Source of the DNA: Bacillota bacterium
GTDB taxonomy: Bacteria; Bacillota; Sulfobacillia; JACIYH01
Direction of reading: 5' to 3'
DNA: 34,789 bases
NCBI GenBank assembly: GCA_014360055.1
Contig: JACIYH010000021.1
Span: forward strand, 1 to 34,789
The translations under genes were made by a program, and so were the position numbers. Below, piece after piece: positions 23,968 to 33,284 of this stretch. How positions within the stretch are numbered: position 1 is the first letter of the stretch; every line of letters begins with the position of its first letter. The notes below the pieces were generated by a model. It ran no database searches. It was given only the letters and a program-made list of their open reading frames with translations, and was not told where the DNA came from.

Positions 23968-25890
23968 CTATCCTCCCCCCGCGCCTTCTCCGGGGCCGTT
24001 ACCAGGCGGGCCGGTACCCTCAAGCCCGAGCCCCAGCACCTCGGATGCCTCCCGCTCCAGGCCCAGGCGCCGCAGGGTCGCGGGCAAAGGCACACCCCGC
24101 ACGTCCCAGCCATGGGCACGGTAGTACTCGGGCAGCATGGTTTCCAGATGGACCACCTGGCCCCGGGCGGGCCCCCGGGGCAGCGGGTGGTGGGTGTAAC
24201 GGCGGGGAAGGCGGTCGTCCCGGGCGGGCAGCATACCCCGCCGGATATTCAGGAGCCGCTCCAGGTTGTAGGCCCGCTCCGCCAGGTGCAAGAGATCCGC
24301 TGCCGTCCGTTCCTCCCCCGTGGCCAGGGTGACGAACCGGGCCAGGTCCTCCGGCAAGAGGGCATAGGTGGCGAAGGTGGTGTACTTGCATATTTCTGCA
24401 GAGTCGCACAGCATGGCGAAGTACTCGTGCCAAACAACCATGGGCACCTTGCCCCGTTCCGTATACGGGTCCACGCAATAGGGATTCCCGAACCAGCGCA
24501 CTCCTTCCTGCTCGCTCATGCCCAGCAACTCGAAGTTGGGGAGGGCGGTCAGGTGATCCCCTCCCCGGTTGGCCGTGGCTTCCGAAAGGCCAAAACCCTT
24601 GCCCGTGCGCACGTCAAAGGCGGGCAGTTCCAGCCCCTTGACCTCAAGGGCGAATTCCTCCGACCCCGGGATGGCGCGGGCCAGGCGGGCCACCCCCTGC
24701 CCGGCCAGTTCGCCCAACCCTTCCCGGTAGGCCATCTTGCGCAGGAGGTCGATGACCACGGCGGCATCCCCCCAGGGGAGCCGGTCGGGGATGAGGTCAC
24801 GCTGGGACGCTTCCATCAGGAAGGAGATGGCCGTTCCGGCCGAAATGGTGTCCAGGCCCAGGTCGTTGCACAGGTGGTTGGCGTACAGGATGGCCTCCAG
24901 GTCCCCCAGTCCCACCCGTGACCCCAGGCACACCAGGGTCTCGTATTCGGGACCCCCACCCCTCATGCGGTGGGGCCCCGTCCTCACTTCCACGTAGTTC
25001 TTGCAGTGCAGCGGGCAGCACCAGCAGGCCTTCTTGGCCACGGTGTACCCGGCGTGCAGGCGCCGGGAGGATATGCCCTCGTAATGCTCGAACACGCCCT
25101 CCTGCGCGTTGCGGGTGGACAGCCCACCCGAGGCCTGGGCGATATCAACCAGGATGGAGGTACCGTACCTGGAGAAGTCCGGGTAGGTCCTGTCCGCCAT
25201 GATCTTGCCGCAGGCGTCGCGCACCGCCTCCAGGAACCGCTCCGGGTCGGCCACCCTCACCTTCCCGGAGCCGCGGGCGGCAATACATTTGAGTTTCTTC
25301 GCCCCCCACACGGCGCCCAGGCCGGGGCGGGCCTGGGCGTCCCAGCCGTCGTTCATCACCGCGGAGACGAGCACCTGATTCTCCCCGGCGGGGCCGATAC
25401 CCAGGTAACGCACGTCCGGACCGTGCCTCTCTTCCAGTAACTCCCAGGTGCGCAACAGTCCCTGCCCCCAAAGGTGGCCGGCAGGAAGTAGTTGGGCACG
25501 GCCGTCCTCCAGGTACAGGTAGACGGGCTCCGGGCTGCAGCCGGTGATGACCAGGGCATCGAACCCGGCCAGCTTCATCTCGGGGCCGAAATGCCCCCCC
25601 GAGTTGGCGTGTCCGACCAGGCCCGTCTTCGGTGAGACCGCTGCCACCGTGAAGCGCCCGGAGGCGGGTGCGAGGGTACCGGTGATGGGACCGGTGGCCA
25701 CCACGATCACGTTCTCCGGGCCCAGGGGATCGGCCCCCGGGGGCACCAGGTCGTACAGCAGGCGCGCCGCCAGGGCCCTGCCCCCGAGGTAATCCCTCTG
25801 CAGGGCGTCGGGGAAAGATCTGCCCTCCACCGTCCCCTTGCTCAAATCGACCCACAGGATGGTGCCCTGGTAGGAAACCCCCGCCACCAT
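23968..25890 (-). CDS. Aldehyde:ferredoxin oxidoreductase-family protein (AOR1)
   Basis: YLGGRALAARLLYDLVPPGADPLGPENVIVVATGPITGT...CWCCPLHC cluster motif, ANHLCNDLGLDTISAG, CDSAEICKY. Confidence 0.94.
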   Translation of the reverse strand: MVAGVSYQGTILWVDLSKGTVEGRSFPDALQRDYLGGRALAARLLYDLVPPGADPLGPENVIVVATGPITGTLAPASGRFTVAAVSPKTGLVGHANSGGHFGPEMKLAGFDALVITGCSPEPVYLYLEDGRAQLLPAGHLWGQGLLRTWELLEERHGPDVRYLGIGPAGENQVLVSAVMNDGWDAQARPGLGAVWGAKKLKCIAARGSGKVRVADPERFLEAVRDACGKIMADRTYPDFSRYGTSILVDIAQASGGLSTRNAQEGVFEHYEGISSRRLHAGYTVAKKACWCCPLHCKNYVEVRTGPHRMRGGGPEYETLVCLGSRVGLGDLEAILYANHLCNDLGLDTISAGTAISFLMEASQRDLIPDRLPWGDAAVVIDLLRKMAYREGLGELAGQGVARLARAIPGSEEFALEVKGLELPAFDVRTGKGFGLSEATANRGGDHLTALPNFELLGMSEQEGVRWFGNPYCVDPYTERGKVPMVVWHEYFAMLCDSAEICKYTTFATYALLPEDLARFVTLATGEERTAADLLHLAERAYNLERLLNIRRGMLPARDDRLPRRYTHHPLPRGPARGQVVHLETMLPEYYRAHGWDVRGVPLPATLRRLGLEREASEVLGLGLEGTGPPGNGPGEGAGGG

Positions 25891-25933
25891 ACAACCTCCT
25901 TCACGCCGCGGCCGGCACGGATGCGGACGCCGC

Positions 25934-27112
25934 TCAATAAGGCCGGCTCAGGGCGAACTGGGGGCAGATACTGCCGCACAGGCCGCAACCCTGGCACTTT
26001 TGCGCGTCCACGGTGACCGGCCCCACCTCATCCTGGGATATGGCCCCCGCCGGGCAGGAGGGCAGGCACAGGCCACACCCCGTGCAGCGGCCGGTATCCA
26101 CACGGGCGGGCCTCACCTCCAGCTGGACCGGCTGGCCCTCACCCACCGCCCGCAGGTAACGCCCCCGGATCTCCTCCGGAGAACCATAACCGTGGTCGTC
26201 CAGCCACCTGCCCAGTTCCGCGGCCACCCGCCCGTAGATGCCGGGACCCTGGAGGATGGCCCCCGTGCAGATCTGAACCGCCCGGGCTCCGGCCATCAGG
26301 AACTGCACGGCATCCCGGCCCGACATGATACCGCCCACCCCGATCACCGGCTTGGGCGTGGCCCGGGCCAGCTCGAACACGCAGCGCAGGGCCAGGGGCC
26401 TGATGGGCGCCCCCGAGATCCAGCCGTAGCCGAAGGGGCTGCCCAGGTAAGGAGCGGGGTTTTCCGGGTCGAAGTCCAGACACGGCCCCAGGGAGTTGAT
26501 GGCCACGAACCCGTCCACGTAGGGCTCGATGGCCCGCGCCACCGCCACCAGGTCGGGGACGTTGGGGGACAGCTTGGCGAATACGGGGATGCTCACTGCG
26601 TCGCGCAGGGCGCGGGCCGTCTCCAGCACGGGGTCGATGGCGCCACCCAGGTAGTGCACCGAAAACTCGATGGCGTCCACCCCCGCCCGTTCGACCTGCG
26701 GACCCACCTCGCGCACCTCATCGGCCGTGTACCCTATGCTGGCGATCACGGGCAACCGCGTCTCCCGTGCCCGGGGGTACTCGGCGGCCAGCCACCTCTC
26801 CAGGGGAAGCTCCGACCAGAGTTCCGTGTTGAGCAAGGCCTGGCCTGCCTGCACCTCGGTACGCACCACGCGGGCCAGACCCCCGCCTGCGCCCACGGAG
26901 ATGAGGTGCAGGATGCGCCCCCGGCCGGGCACCATCATGTTGGGGTGGGGTACCGGGGCCGGCTTCACCGACACCGTCTTGCACACCAGCCCACCGGCAC
27001 CCCCCTGTGCCGCCCGCACCAGGGCCGCCCCATCCTGGGAGGGGGGCCCGGCGGCGGTGAACACGGGGTTGGGAAAAGTGAGCCCGGCGAAACTCACACG
27101 CAGGTCTGCCAA
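25934..27112 (-). CDS. PreA-like dihydropyrimidine/dihydroorotate dehydrogenase-family flavoprotein with C-terminal 2[4Fe-4S] domain
   Basis: LRVSFAGLTFPNPVFTAAGPPSQDG...VFAKLSPNVPDLVAVARAIEPYVDGFVAINSLG...GISGAP-like YGWISGAPIRPLALR...VIGVGGIMSGRDAVQFLMAGARAVQICTGAI...CTGCGLCLPSCPAGAI...CQGCGLCGSICPQFAL. TTG start with GGGAGG upstream. Confidence 0.88.
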   Translation of the reverse strand: MADLRVSFAGLTFPNPVFTAAGPPSQDGAALVRAAQGGAGGLVCKTVSVKPAPVPHPNMMVPGRGRILHLISVGAGGGLARVVRTEVQAGQALLNTELWSELPLERWLAAEYPRARETRLPVIASIGYTADEVREVGPQVERAGVDAIEFSVHYLGGAIDPVLETARALRDAVSIPVFAKLSPNVPDLVAVARAIEPYVDGFVAINSLGPCLDFDPENPAPYLGSPFGYGWISGAPIRPLALRCVFELARATPKPVIGVGGIMSGRDAVQFLMAGARAVQICTGAILQGPGIYGRVAAELGRWLDDHGYGSPEEIRGRYLRAVGEGQPVQLEVRPARVDTGRCTGCGLCLPSCPAGAISQDEVGPVTVDAQKCQGCGLCGSICPQFALSRPY

Positions 27113-27116
27113 CCCC

Positions 27117-29156
27117 TCACCTCCCGTCGCCCTCGGGGCCCCGACCCGGCTCCGTACCGCCGGGGGAGCACGGCCGCCCGGGCCCTCCGCACCCCGTGTT
27201 CGCCGGGCACGCCGGCCGCGGCCCGCCCGCCAGCCGCCCCAGTCGGGCGAGTTCTTCCGCCACGTCCCCCAGGCCGGCCTCTTCCAGGATCTCCCGGTAG
27301 GGAAGGCCGGTGGCCTGATCGTAGCCGCGTACCTCGTAGTACTCCCGGAGCATGGGCTCCAGGCGGCACACTTCCCCCCGGGCCGGCCCCGAGGGCATGG
27401 GCTCCTCGGTGAAACGGGGATGCAGGGTGTCCCGCGACCGGTCCCAGCCCAGCCGGACGTTGAACGCACGCCGCAGATGGCAGATGCGGCGCCCCAGTGC
27501 CCGCACCGCCTCGGGATCGGCGTACTCCGTCATCCCGGTGGCGGTCGAGATGGCCCGCGCAAACTCGGGGAAGTAGTAAATGGGCGGCCACATGACCCCG
27601 TACTTGCACACGATCATGGAGTCGCACACGGCAAAGCACTCTTCCTGGTCCGCCACCATGTAGCCCTTGTAGGTTTCATCGAGGAGGTTCCCGCACACCT
27701 CCGGGTCCAGGTGGGGGAAGCGCTCAATGGCCTTGGATCGGAACCCCAACTCGTCGATCACCGACAGGCTGCGCAGGTGGTCCGCACCCCGCACGTTGAT
27801 CGCGTAAGTGCAGCCGACGGACTTGTGAGAGCGCGGGTCCTGTCCGGAGGCCTCCAGCCCGTTCACCGAGATGGAGTACCGCCAGGCCTCGCCCCCCAGT
27901 TCCCGCGCTGCCAGGTCGCAGCCTTCTCCGAGCAGGCGGCCAAATCCTTCCCGGCGGGCGATCTGCTCCAGCAGGGCCAGCGCAACCTCGCCGTCCCCCC
28001 AGCGGATCTCCATCCCACCCGTCTCTTCTTTGCCGATCAGACCGCGCTCGTACAGCTCCATGGCAAAGGCCACCGCCGCCCCCGCCGAGATGGTGTCCAG
28101 GCCGTAGATGTTGCACAGGTAGTTGGCCCGCATCACCACGTCCAGGTCGTACACCAGGATGTTGGGACCCCAGGCGTCCACCGTCTCGTACTCGGGCCCC
28201 TCCGAGCGGGTGCCCCGGTACGGGCCCGAGGACACGTGGGAGACGTACTTGCACTGCAGGGCGCATCCGAAACAGGCCTTGTGGGCCACCCGGTATCTCT
28301 GCCTGATGGCCTCGCAACCCACCCTCTCCACGTCGGGGAGGTACCCGTCCTGGTGGTTCTTCACGGGCAGGCGCCCGATGGCGTTCATGGCGTCGGTGAG
28401 GCCGGTGGTACCGTAGCGGCGGGACGTGCGGCGGATGTAATCCGCCCACTCCCCCTCCCGGTGGGCAAGATGAGCTTCCCGGCAGGCGGCCAGGAACCCT
28501 TCGGGATCCGCCACCCGCACGGGCCCAAACCCGCGTACGGCGATGGCCTTCAGCCCCTTGGCCCCCATCACCGCACCCATGCCCGTCCGCCCGGCCGCCC
28601 GCCAGTAGTCGGACATGATGGCCGCGTACCGCACGAGCTTTTCCCCGGCGGGACCGATGCACGCCACCTTGACCTCGGGATCGCCCAACTCGCGGGCAAT
28701 GGTATCGGTGGTCTCCGGTACGGGCTTTCCCCACAAGGCGGCCGCCGACCGCAATTCGGCGCGCCCATCCTGGATGCATAGCCATACCGGCTCGGAGGCC
28801 CTGCCCCGGATCACCAGGTAGTCGAACCCGGCGTACTTTAACTCGGCGCCGAAAAAGCCCCCCGCGTGGGCCTCGCCCCAGTGGAAGGTGAGGGGAGATA
28901 GCGCAGCCGCCATCCAGCGCCCCGAAGGGGGATACAGGGTGCCGGTGAGGGGACCGGTGGCTATGACCAGCACGTTGTCCGGGCCCAGGGGATCCGTGCC
29001 CGGCCGCACCTGATCCCACAGGACGCGGGCCGCCACCCCGTCCCCGCCCAGGTACATCCGCTGCATTTCCTCCGGAACCGGCAGGGTTTCCACCCTGCCC
29101 GCGGAAAGGTCCACGTCCAGAAACCTACCCTGGTATCCGCCCAGAGCCACGCTCAC
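27117..29156 (-). CDS. Aldehyde:ferredoxin oxidoreductase-family protein (AOR2)
   Basis: YLGGDGVAARVLWDQVRPGTDPLGPDNVLVIATGPLTGTLYPPSGRW...ACFGCALQCKYVSH...NYLCNIYGLDTISAG...CDSMIVCKYG; GTG start in a 4-nt overlap with the ferredoxin stop. Confidence 0.94.
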   Translation of the reverse strand: MSVALGGYQGRFLDVDLSAGRVETLPVPEEMQRMYLGGDGVAARVLWDQVRPGTDPLGPDNVLVIATGPLTGTLYPPSGRWMAAALSPLTFHWGEAHAGGFFGAELKYAGFDYLVIRGRASEPVWLCIQDGRAELRSAAALWGKPVPETTDTIARELGDPEVKVACIGPAGEKLVRYAAIMSDYWRAAGRTGMGAVMGAKGLKAIAVRGFGPVRVADPEGFLAACREAHLAHREGEWADYIRRTSRRYGTTGLTDAMNAIGRLPVKNHQDGYLPDVERVGCEAIRQRYRVAHKACFGCALQCKYVSHVSSGPYRGTRSEGPEYETVDAWGPNILVYDLDVVMRANYLCNIYGLDTISAGAAVAFAMELYERGLIGKEETGGMEIRWGDGEVALALLEQIARREGFGRLLGEGCDLAARELGGEAWRYSISVNGLEASGQDPRSHKSVGCTYAINVRGADHLRSLSVIDELGFRSKAIERFPHLDPEVCGNLLDETYKGYMVADQEECFAVCDSMIVCKYGVMWPPIYYFPEFARAISTATGMTEYADPEAVRALGRRICHLRRAFNVRLGWDRSRDTLHPRFTEEPMPSGPARGEVCRLEPMLREYYEVRGYDQATGLPYREILEEAGLGDVAEELARLGRLAGGPRPACPANTGCGGPGRPCSPGGTEPGRGPEGDGR

Positions 29157-29659
29157 CCCTCCTTCGCCGCCAGGTCCAGGTAGCGGGCCAGATAACCCAG
29201 GCTCGCCCGCTTGCGCGCCAGCCCTACCCGGTCGGCCCGCACGTACTCGATGGCCCCCACCGGGCACATCCCGGCGCAGCGCGGACTGCCCCCGCACAGG
29301 TCACACTTGATGATTTTCCCCGTCTCCGGGTGAATGGCGGGGCCCCCGAAGGGACAGGCCAGCACGCACATGTGACACCCGATGCACCGCCGCGCGTCCA
29401 CCAGCACCGCCCCCGTCTCCGGGTCCCGGTCGATGGCCCGCGCGGTACAGGCCTCCATGCACAGGGCGGTCTGACACTGCTGGCACACCATGGGCACGTC
29501 CACCCCCTCCCGCTTCCAGGACACCACCTGGATGCGGGAAAGGGCCGGGCTGAATACGCGCTCGTGTTCCCACGAGCAGGCCAGCTCGCACACGCGGCAC
29601 CCGGTGCACTTCTCCGGCCAAACCAGCAGCACCTTCTGCACGCTCTCTCCCCCCAACAC
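29153..29659 (-). CDS. Four-cluster [4Fe-4S] ferredoxin-type electron-transfer subunit
   Basis: CTGCRVCELAC...CQQCQTALCMEAC...CIGCHMCVLACPFGGP...CDLCGGSPRCAGMCPVGAI: 16 Cys in HycB/DmsB-like spacing. Confidence 0.9.
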   Translation of the reverse strand: MLGGESVQKVLLVWPEKCTGCRVCELACSWEHERVFSPALSRIQVVSWKREGVDVPMVCQQCQTALCMEACTARAIDRDPETGAVLVDARRCIGCHMCVLACPFGGPAIHPETGKIIKCDLCGGSPRCAGMCPVGAIEYVRADRVGLARKRASLGYLARYLDLAAKEG

Positions 29660-29698
29660 TCCTCAGCCTGCCCGTCCGCGCTACCTGGCGCCCACCCG

Positions 29699-29926
29699 CT
29701 ATCCACCGCCCGCGGGCCAGAGGAGGGACACCTCATCCCCCGGCTGCAGGACCGTACCCTCACGTGCCTGGCGGCCGTTCACCACCACCACGGGCGGGGG
29801 AAAGCGGGGTAGCCCCAGCACGTCGATGAGTTGCGCGGCCCGGGTCCCTTCCGGCAACTCGACCTCTCCCTCCCCGGCGGGATAGAACTGGGCCAGCGGC
29901 CCCACCACCTTAACCCGTACCTTCAA
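29699..29926 (-). CDS. MoaD/ThiS-family ubiquitin-like protein
   Basis: MKVRVKVVGPLAQFYPAGEGEVELPEGTRAAQLIDVLGLPRFPPPVVVVNGRQAREGTVLQPGDEVSLLWPAGGG with terminal Gly-Gly; overlaps the 3' end of AOR3. Confidence 0.85.
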   Translation of the reverse strand: MKVRVKVVGPLAQFYPAGEGEVELPEGTRAAQLIDVLGLPRFPPPVVVVNGRQAREGTVLQPGDEVSLLWPAGGG

Positions 29927-31793
29927 GATCCCTCACCAGCTCCGGCAAGCCCAACTCCTGCAGGCGTTCCCGGGTGGGAATGCCATCGGGAGTCCAGCCC
30001 CGCTCCCGGTAATACTCGTCCAGCATGTAGTCAAGTTCCACCACGTGGCCCCGGGCGGGCCCGTCGGGTGCCGGCTCCTTCAGGAGGCGCTCCGGCAGGG
30101 TATCATGGGCCCGGCGCAGGCCCAGCCTCACGTTGTACATGCGCTGCAGGTTGACTACGCGTTCCCCCAGCTTCTCCAGGTCGGCCACCGAAAAGTCCAT
30201 GCCGCAGGTGAGCGCCAGCCCCTCCGCCACCTCCTCGTACCCCAGGGTGGGGGGCACCATGGTGCCGTACTTGCACGCCCCCACCGATTCCACCACTGCC
30301 GCCCAGTTCTCATTGACGTACACCATGTGACCCTTGTGCACGGGCGACAGCCGGTCGGCCATCTCGGGCATGTACTGGGGGCCGTAGACCCGCCTGATCT
30401 CCTCGTCGAAGCCGCCCTCGTCCAGCACGGGGAAGGCGTAGAGGTGGTCGGCCCCCCGCGCCGAGGTGGCCATGGCCAGCCCCATGGACTTCTGCCCCCT
30501 GGGCTCCTGCCCGGCGATCTCCATCCCCTTGACGTGCATGACCAGCTTCTCCGCCTCCGGGCCCAGTTCCCGGGCCGCCCGCAGCGACCCGCTGGCCAGG
30601 AAGTCCCCCAGCCCCTCCCGGTACGCCAGGCGGCGGGTTAGCTCCACCACGGTTTCGGCGTTTCCCCAGCTCAGGTCCAGGTCGCCCACCAGTTCCCGCG
30701 GGAGCAGACCACGCTCCCATGCCTCCATGGCCCACGAGATGACGGCACCGGCTCCGATGGTGTCCAGCCCCAGTACGTTGCACAGGTAACCGGCGTAGAT
30801 CACCGCCTCCAGGTCGTCCACGCCGCACCGGGACCCCAGGGCGGCCAGGGTCTCGAACTCCGGCCCCCCGGTGCGACAGCGAAAGCGGCCTTCCCTCACC
30901 TCCACGTAGCGGCCGCAACGCTGGGCACAGGCGAAGTCGGCCCGCGGCTTGATGAGGTACTCCTGGCGCAGCCGCCTGCCCCCGATGCGGCGGGCCCCCG
31001 GAAACACGCCGGAGCGCAGGTTCCAGGTGGGCACGCGGCCGATGTCCGACATGATCTCCATGAGGCCCGCGGTGCCGTACACCACCCGGGTGCCGGCGAT
31101 GGGGTCGTCGAGCAGCTTCTGGATCATGCGCCGGCAGAACTCGGGATAGCGGGCCCGATCGGCCACCTCGACCCCGCCCGTGCCCCGCACGCAGATGGCC
31201 TTGAGGCGTTTGGCCCCCATCACCGCCCCCACGCCGCACCTGGCCGCCACCCGGTCGCGGTCGTTGACGATGGCTGCTACCAGCACCAGGTTCTCCCCGG
31301 CCGGCCCGATGCTCGCCACCCGGCAGTCGTCACCGTGGGCGTCGAGCAGGATGTCCTCGGTCTCGTGGACGTTCTTTCCCCAGAGGTGACCGGCGTCCCT
31401 GATCTCGACCCGCTCGTCGGAGATGAAAATGTAAACGGGCCGCGGGGACTCACCTTCCACCACCAGCCCGTCGTAGCCGGCGAACTTGAGGGCGGGGGCC
31501 CAGTGCCCGGCGGCGTGGGCTTCCCCCCAGATGCCCGTGAGGGGGGAACGGGTGGTGACCACGTACCGGTTCCCCTGGGGCCACATGGTACCGGTGAACG
31601 GCCCCGTGAAGAAGTAAAGCTTGTTGTCGGGACCGAGAGGGTCAACGTGGGGGCCCACCTCCCGGTACAGCAGCCAGGAAGCATAACCGGTTCCCCCCAG
31701 GAAGCGGCGCACGAGGTTCCCGTCCAGTGGTTCCTTACGCACCTCGCCCCGGGTCAGGTCAACGCGCAGGATCTTACCCGTATACCCGTACAA
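29910..31793 (-). CDS. Aldehyde:ferredoxin oxidoreductase-family protein (AOR3) with altered Cys motif
   Basis: MYGYTGKILRVDLTRGEVRKEPL...FLGGTGYASWLLYREVGPHVDPLGPDNKLYFFTGPFTGTMWPQGNRYV...GYLCNVLGLDTIGAG...ACKYGTMVPP; CxxCxxxC position reads DFACAQRC. Confidence 0.93.
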   Translation of the reverse strand: MYGYTGKILRVDLTRGEVRKEPLDGNLVRRFLGGTGYASWLLYREVGPHVDPLGPDNKLYFFTGPFTGTMWPQGNRYVVTTRSPLTGIWGEAHAAGHWAPALKFAGYDGLVVEGESPRPVYIFISDERVEIRDAGHLWGKNVHETEDILLDAHGDDCRVASIGPAGENLVLVAAIVNDRDRVAARCGVGAVMGAKRLKAICVRGTGGVEVADRARYPEFCRRMIQKLLDDPIAGTRVVYGTAGLMEIMSDIGRVPTWNLRSGVFPGARRIGGRRLRQEYLIKPRADFACAQRCGRYVEVREGRFRCRTGGPEFETLAALGSRCGVDDLEAVIYAGYLCNVLGLDTIGAGAVISWAMEAWERGLLPRELVGDLDLSWGNAETVVELTRRLAYREGLGDFLASGSLRAARELGPEAEKLVMHVKGMEIAGQEPRGQKSMGLAMATSARGADHLYAFPVLDEGGFDEEIRRVYGPQYMPEMADRLSPVHKGHMVYVNENWAAVVESVGACKYGTMVPPTLGYEEVAEGLALTCGMDFSVADLEKLGERVVNLQRMYNVRLGLRRAHDTLPERLLKEPAPDGPARGHVVELDYMLDEYYRERGWTPDGIPTRERLQELGLPELVRDLEGTG

Positions 31794-32190
31794 GCTTCAT
31801 CACCCCCGGGGGGCAGAATCCGGCGCAGGTGCCGCACTGCATGCAGATGAGGGGGTACCCTTCCCCGGGGTGGAAGAACACCGCGCCGTACGGACACGCT
31901 TCCCCGCAGGCACCACAGGCAGCACACAGGTCCCGCTCCAGTTCCACGTGCCCCTCCCGAACCGACAGCGCCCCCGTTGGGCACGCCTCCACGCAGGGAT
32001 GATCCGGACAGTTGCGGCACATCGACACCTCGTCCCGCCCGTCGTCGTACCTCTTCACCCGCACCCGGGCCAGAGCCGGTGCCACCCGGCCGAAGTGCTC
32101 CAGACTGCAGGCGGCCTCACAGTAACGACAGCCCGTGCACTCTTTGGGATCCACCTCGTAGTGCGCCAGCACCTCGCGCTCTCCCGCCAC
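31774..32190 (-). CDS. Four-cluster [4Fe-4S] ferredoxin-type electron-transfer subunit
   Basis: CTGCRYCEAAC...CRNCPDHPCVEACPTGAL...CAACGACGEACPYGAVFF...CMQCGTCAGFCPPGVM. Confidence 0.9.
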   Translation of the reverse strand: MAGEREVLAHYEVDPKECTGCRYCEAACSLEHFGRVAPALARVRVKRYDDGRDEVSMCRNCPDHPCVEACPTGALSVREGHVELERDLCAACGACGEACPYGAVFFHPGEGYPLICMQCGTCAGFCPPGVMKLVRVYG

Positions 32191-32202
32191 CCCGTGCCCC
32201 TC

Positions 32203-33255
32203 CTACGTAAGGGCTCCCAGCACCAGCGCCAGTATGGCTTTCTGCACGTGCAGCCGGTTTTCCGCCTGGTCGTAAACTAAGGACCGGTCCGAATCCACCA
32301 CCTCGTCGGCCACTTCGAACCCGCGCTCGATGGGCATGGGGTGCACGAAATAGGCGTTGGCCGTCCTGGCCATCAGTTCAGGAGTGGTGCACCAGTGCTG
32401 GTAGGGCTTGTAGCTCTCCAGCTCAGCCTCCATCCCGATCTCGTACCGGCGCGGGCTCATCCAGTTGCGCGAGTACACCACGTGGGCGCCCCGGTAGGCC
32501 TCCTCCAGGTCGTGGGTGATCTCGAACCTGCCCCCGGACTCGGCACAGTAGGCCTGCGCCTGCTCGATGATCCTGGGATCCAGGTCGAACCCCGGCGGAT
32601 AGGCCAGGGTGATGTCCCAGCCGTACCGGGATTGGAGCAGGAGGCTCTCCTGAACGGAGCACCAGCTGCGCGCCTTGGTGGGCGAATAGCCCCAGACGTG
32701 CAGGAACTTTTTGCCCCGGAACTCCTTCTGCCCGAAGGCCTCCTGCAGGGTCATCAGGTCGGCCAGGGCCTGGCAGGGGTGGTAGGTATCGTCGCACATG
32801 TTGATCACGGGGATGGTGGCCTGGTCGGCGTACTCCTTGATGAGAGCATACCCTTCCCCGTAGTAGCTGAGCTTGTCCTCGGCGATCCTCACCCCGATGG
32901 CCTGCCCGTAACGGGACATCACCAGGGCGGTGTCCTTGACCACCTCACCCCGGTAGGTCTTGGTCTGGATGCGCATCTTCTGGGGTTCCAGGAACTGGGC
33001 GTGACCACCCAGCTCCGTCATGGCCGCCTCGAATGACTGTCGGGTGCGGCTGGACTCCGAGTAAAAGAGCATGAGCATGGTCTTGCCCCGGAGGAGATCC
33101 ATGTACCGGGGATCCCACCGGTTGGCCTTCATCTCCCTGGCCACCTCGATCACCCGGTCCAGCGCCTCCCGCGGCCAGTCCGGCGTCCTGAGAAGGTCCT
33201 TGCCTTTGAAGTCAAACACTTCTTTCCTGCCCCCCCTCAATTCCCTTGCCAACAT
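32203..33255 (-). CDS. Carbamoyltransferase-family protein of uncertain acceptor specificity
   Basis: LFYSESSRTRQSFEAAMTELGGHAQFL...MCDDTYHPCQALADLMTLQEAFG...VVYSRNWMSPRRYE...YFVHPMPIERGFEVADEVVDSDRSLVYDQAENRLHVQKAILAL. Confidence 0.9.
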   Translation of the reverse strand: MLARELRGGRKEVFDFKGKDLLRTPDWPREALDRVIEVAREMKANRWDPRYMDLLRGKTMLMLFYSESSRTRQSFEAAMTELGGHAQFLEPQKMRIQTKTYRGEVVKDTALVMSRYGQAIGVRIAEDKLSYYGEGYALIKEYADQATIPVINMCDDTYHPCQALADLMTLQEAFGQKEFRGKKFLHVWGYSPTKARSWCSVQESLLLQSRYGWDITLAYPPGFDLDPRIIEQAQAYCAESGGRFEITHDLEEAYRGAHVVYSRNWMSPRRYEIGMEAELESYKPYQHWCTTPELMARTANAYFVHPMPIERGFEVADEVVDSDRSLVYDQAENRLHVQKAILALVLGALT

Positions 33256-33284
33256 GCCTCACTTCAAGCCGGCTACCGGACGGC

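Noticed and set aside
25934-27469. N-terminal ~119 residues of the 511-aa PreA-like ORF
   Set aside because: They overlap AOR2's 3' end out of frame; a TTG at 27112 with a good SD gives the native start.
26000-28781. Long plus-strand ORFs (470 and 703 aa)
   Set aside because: Antisense to the PreA-like and AOR2 genes, whose motifs are unambiguous.
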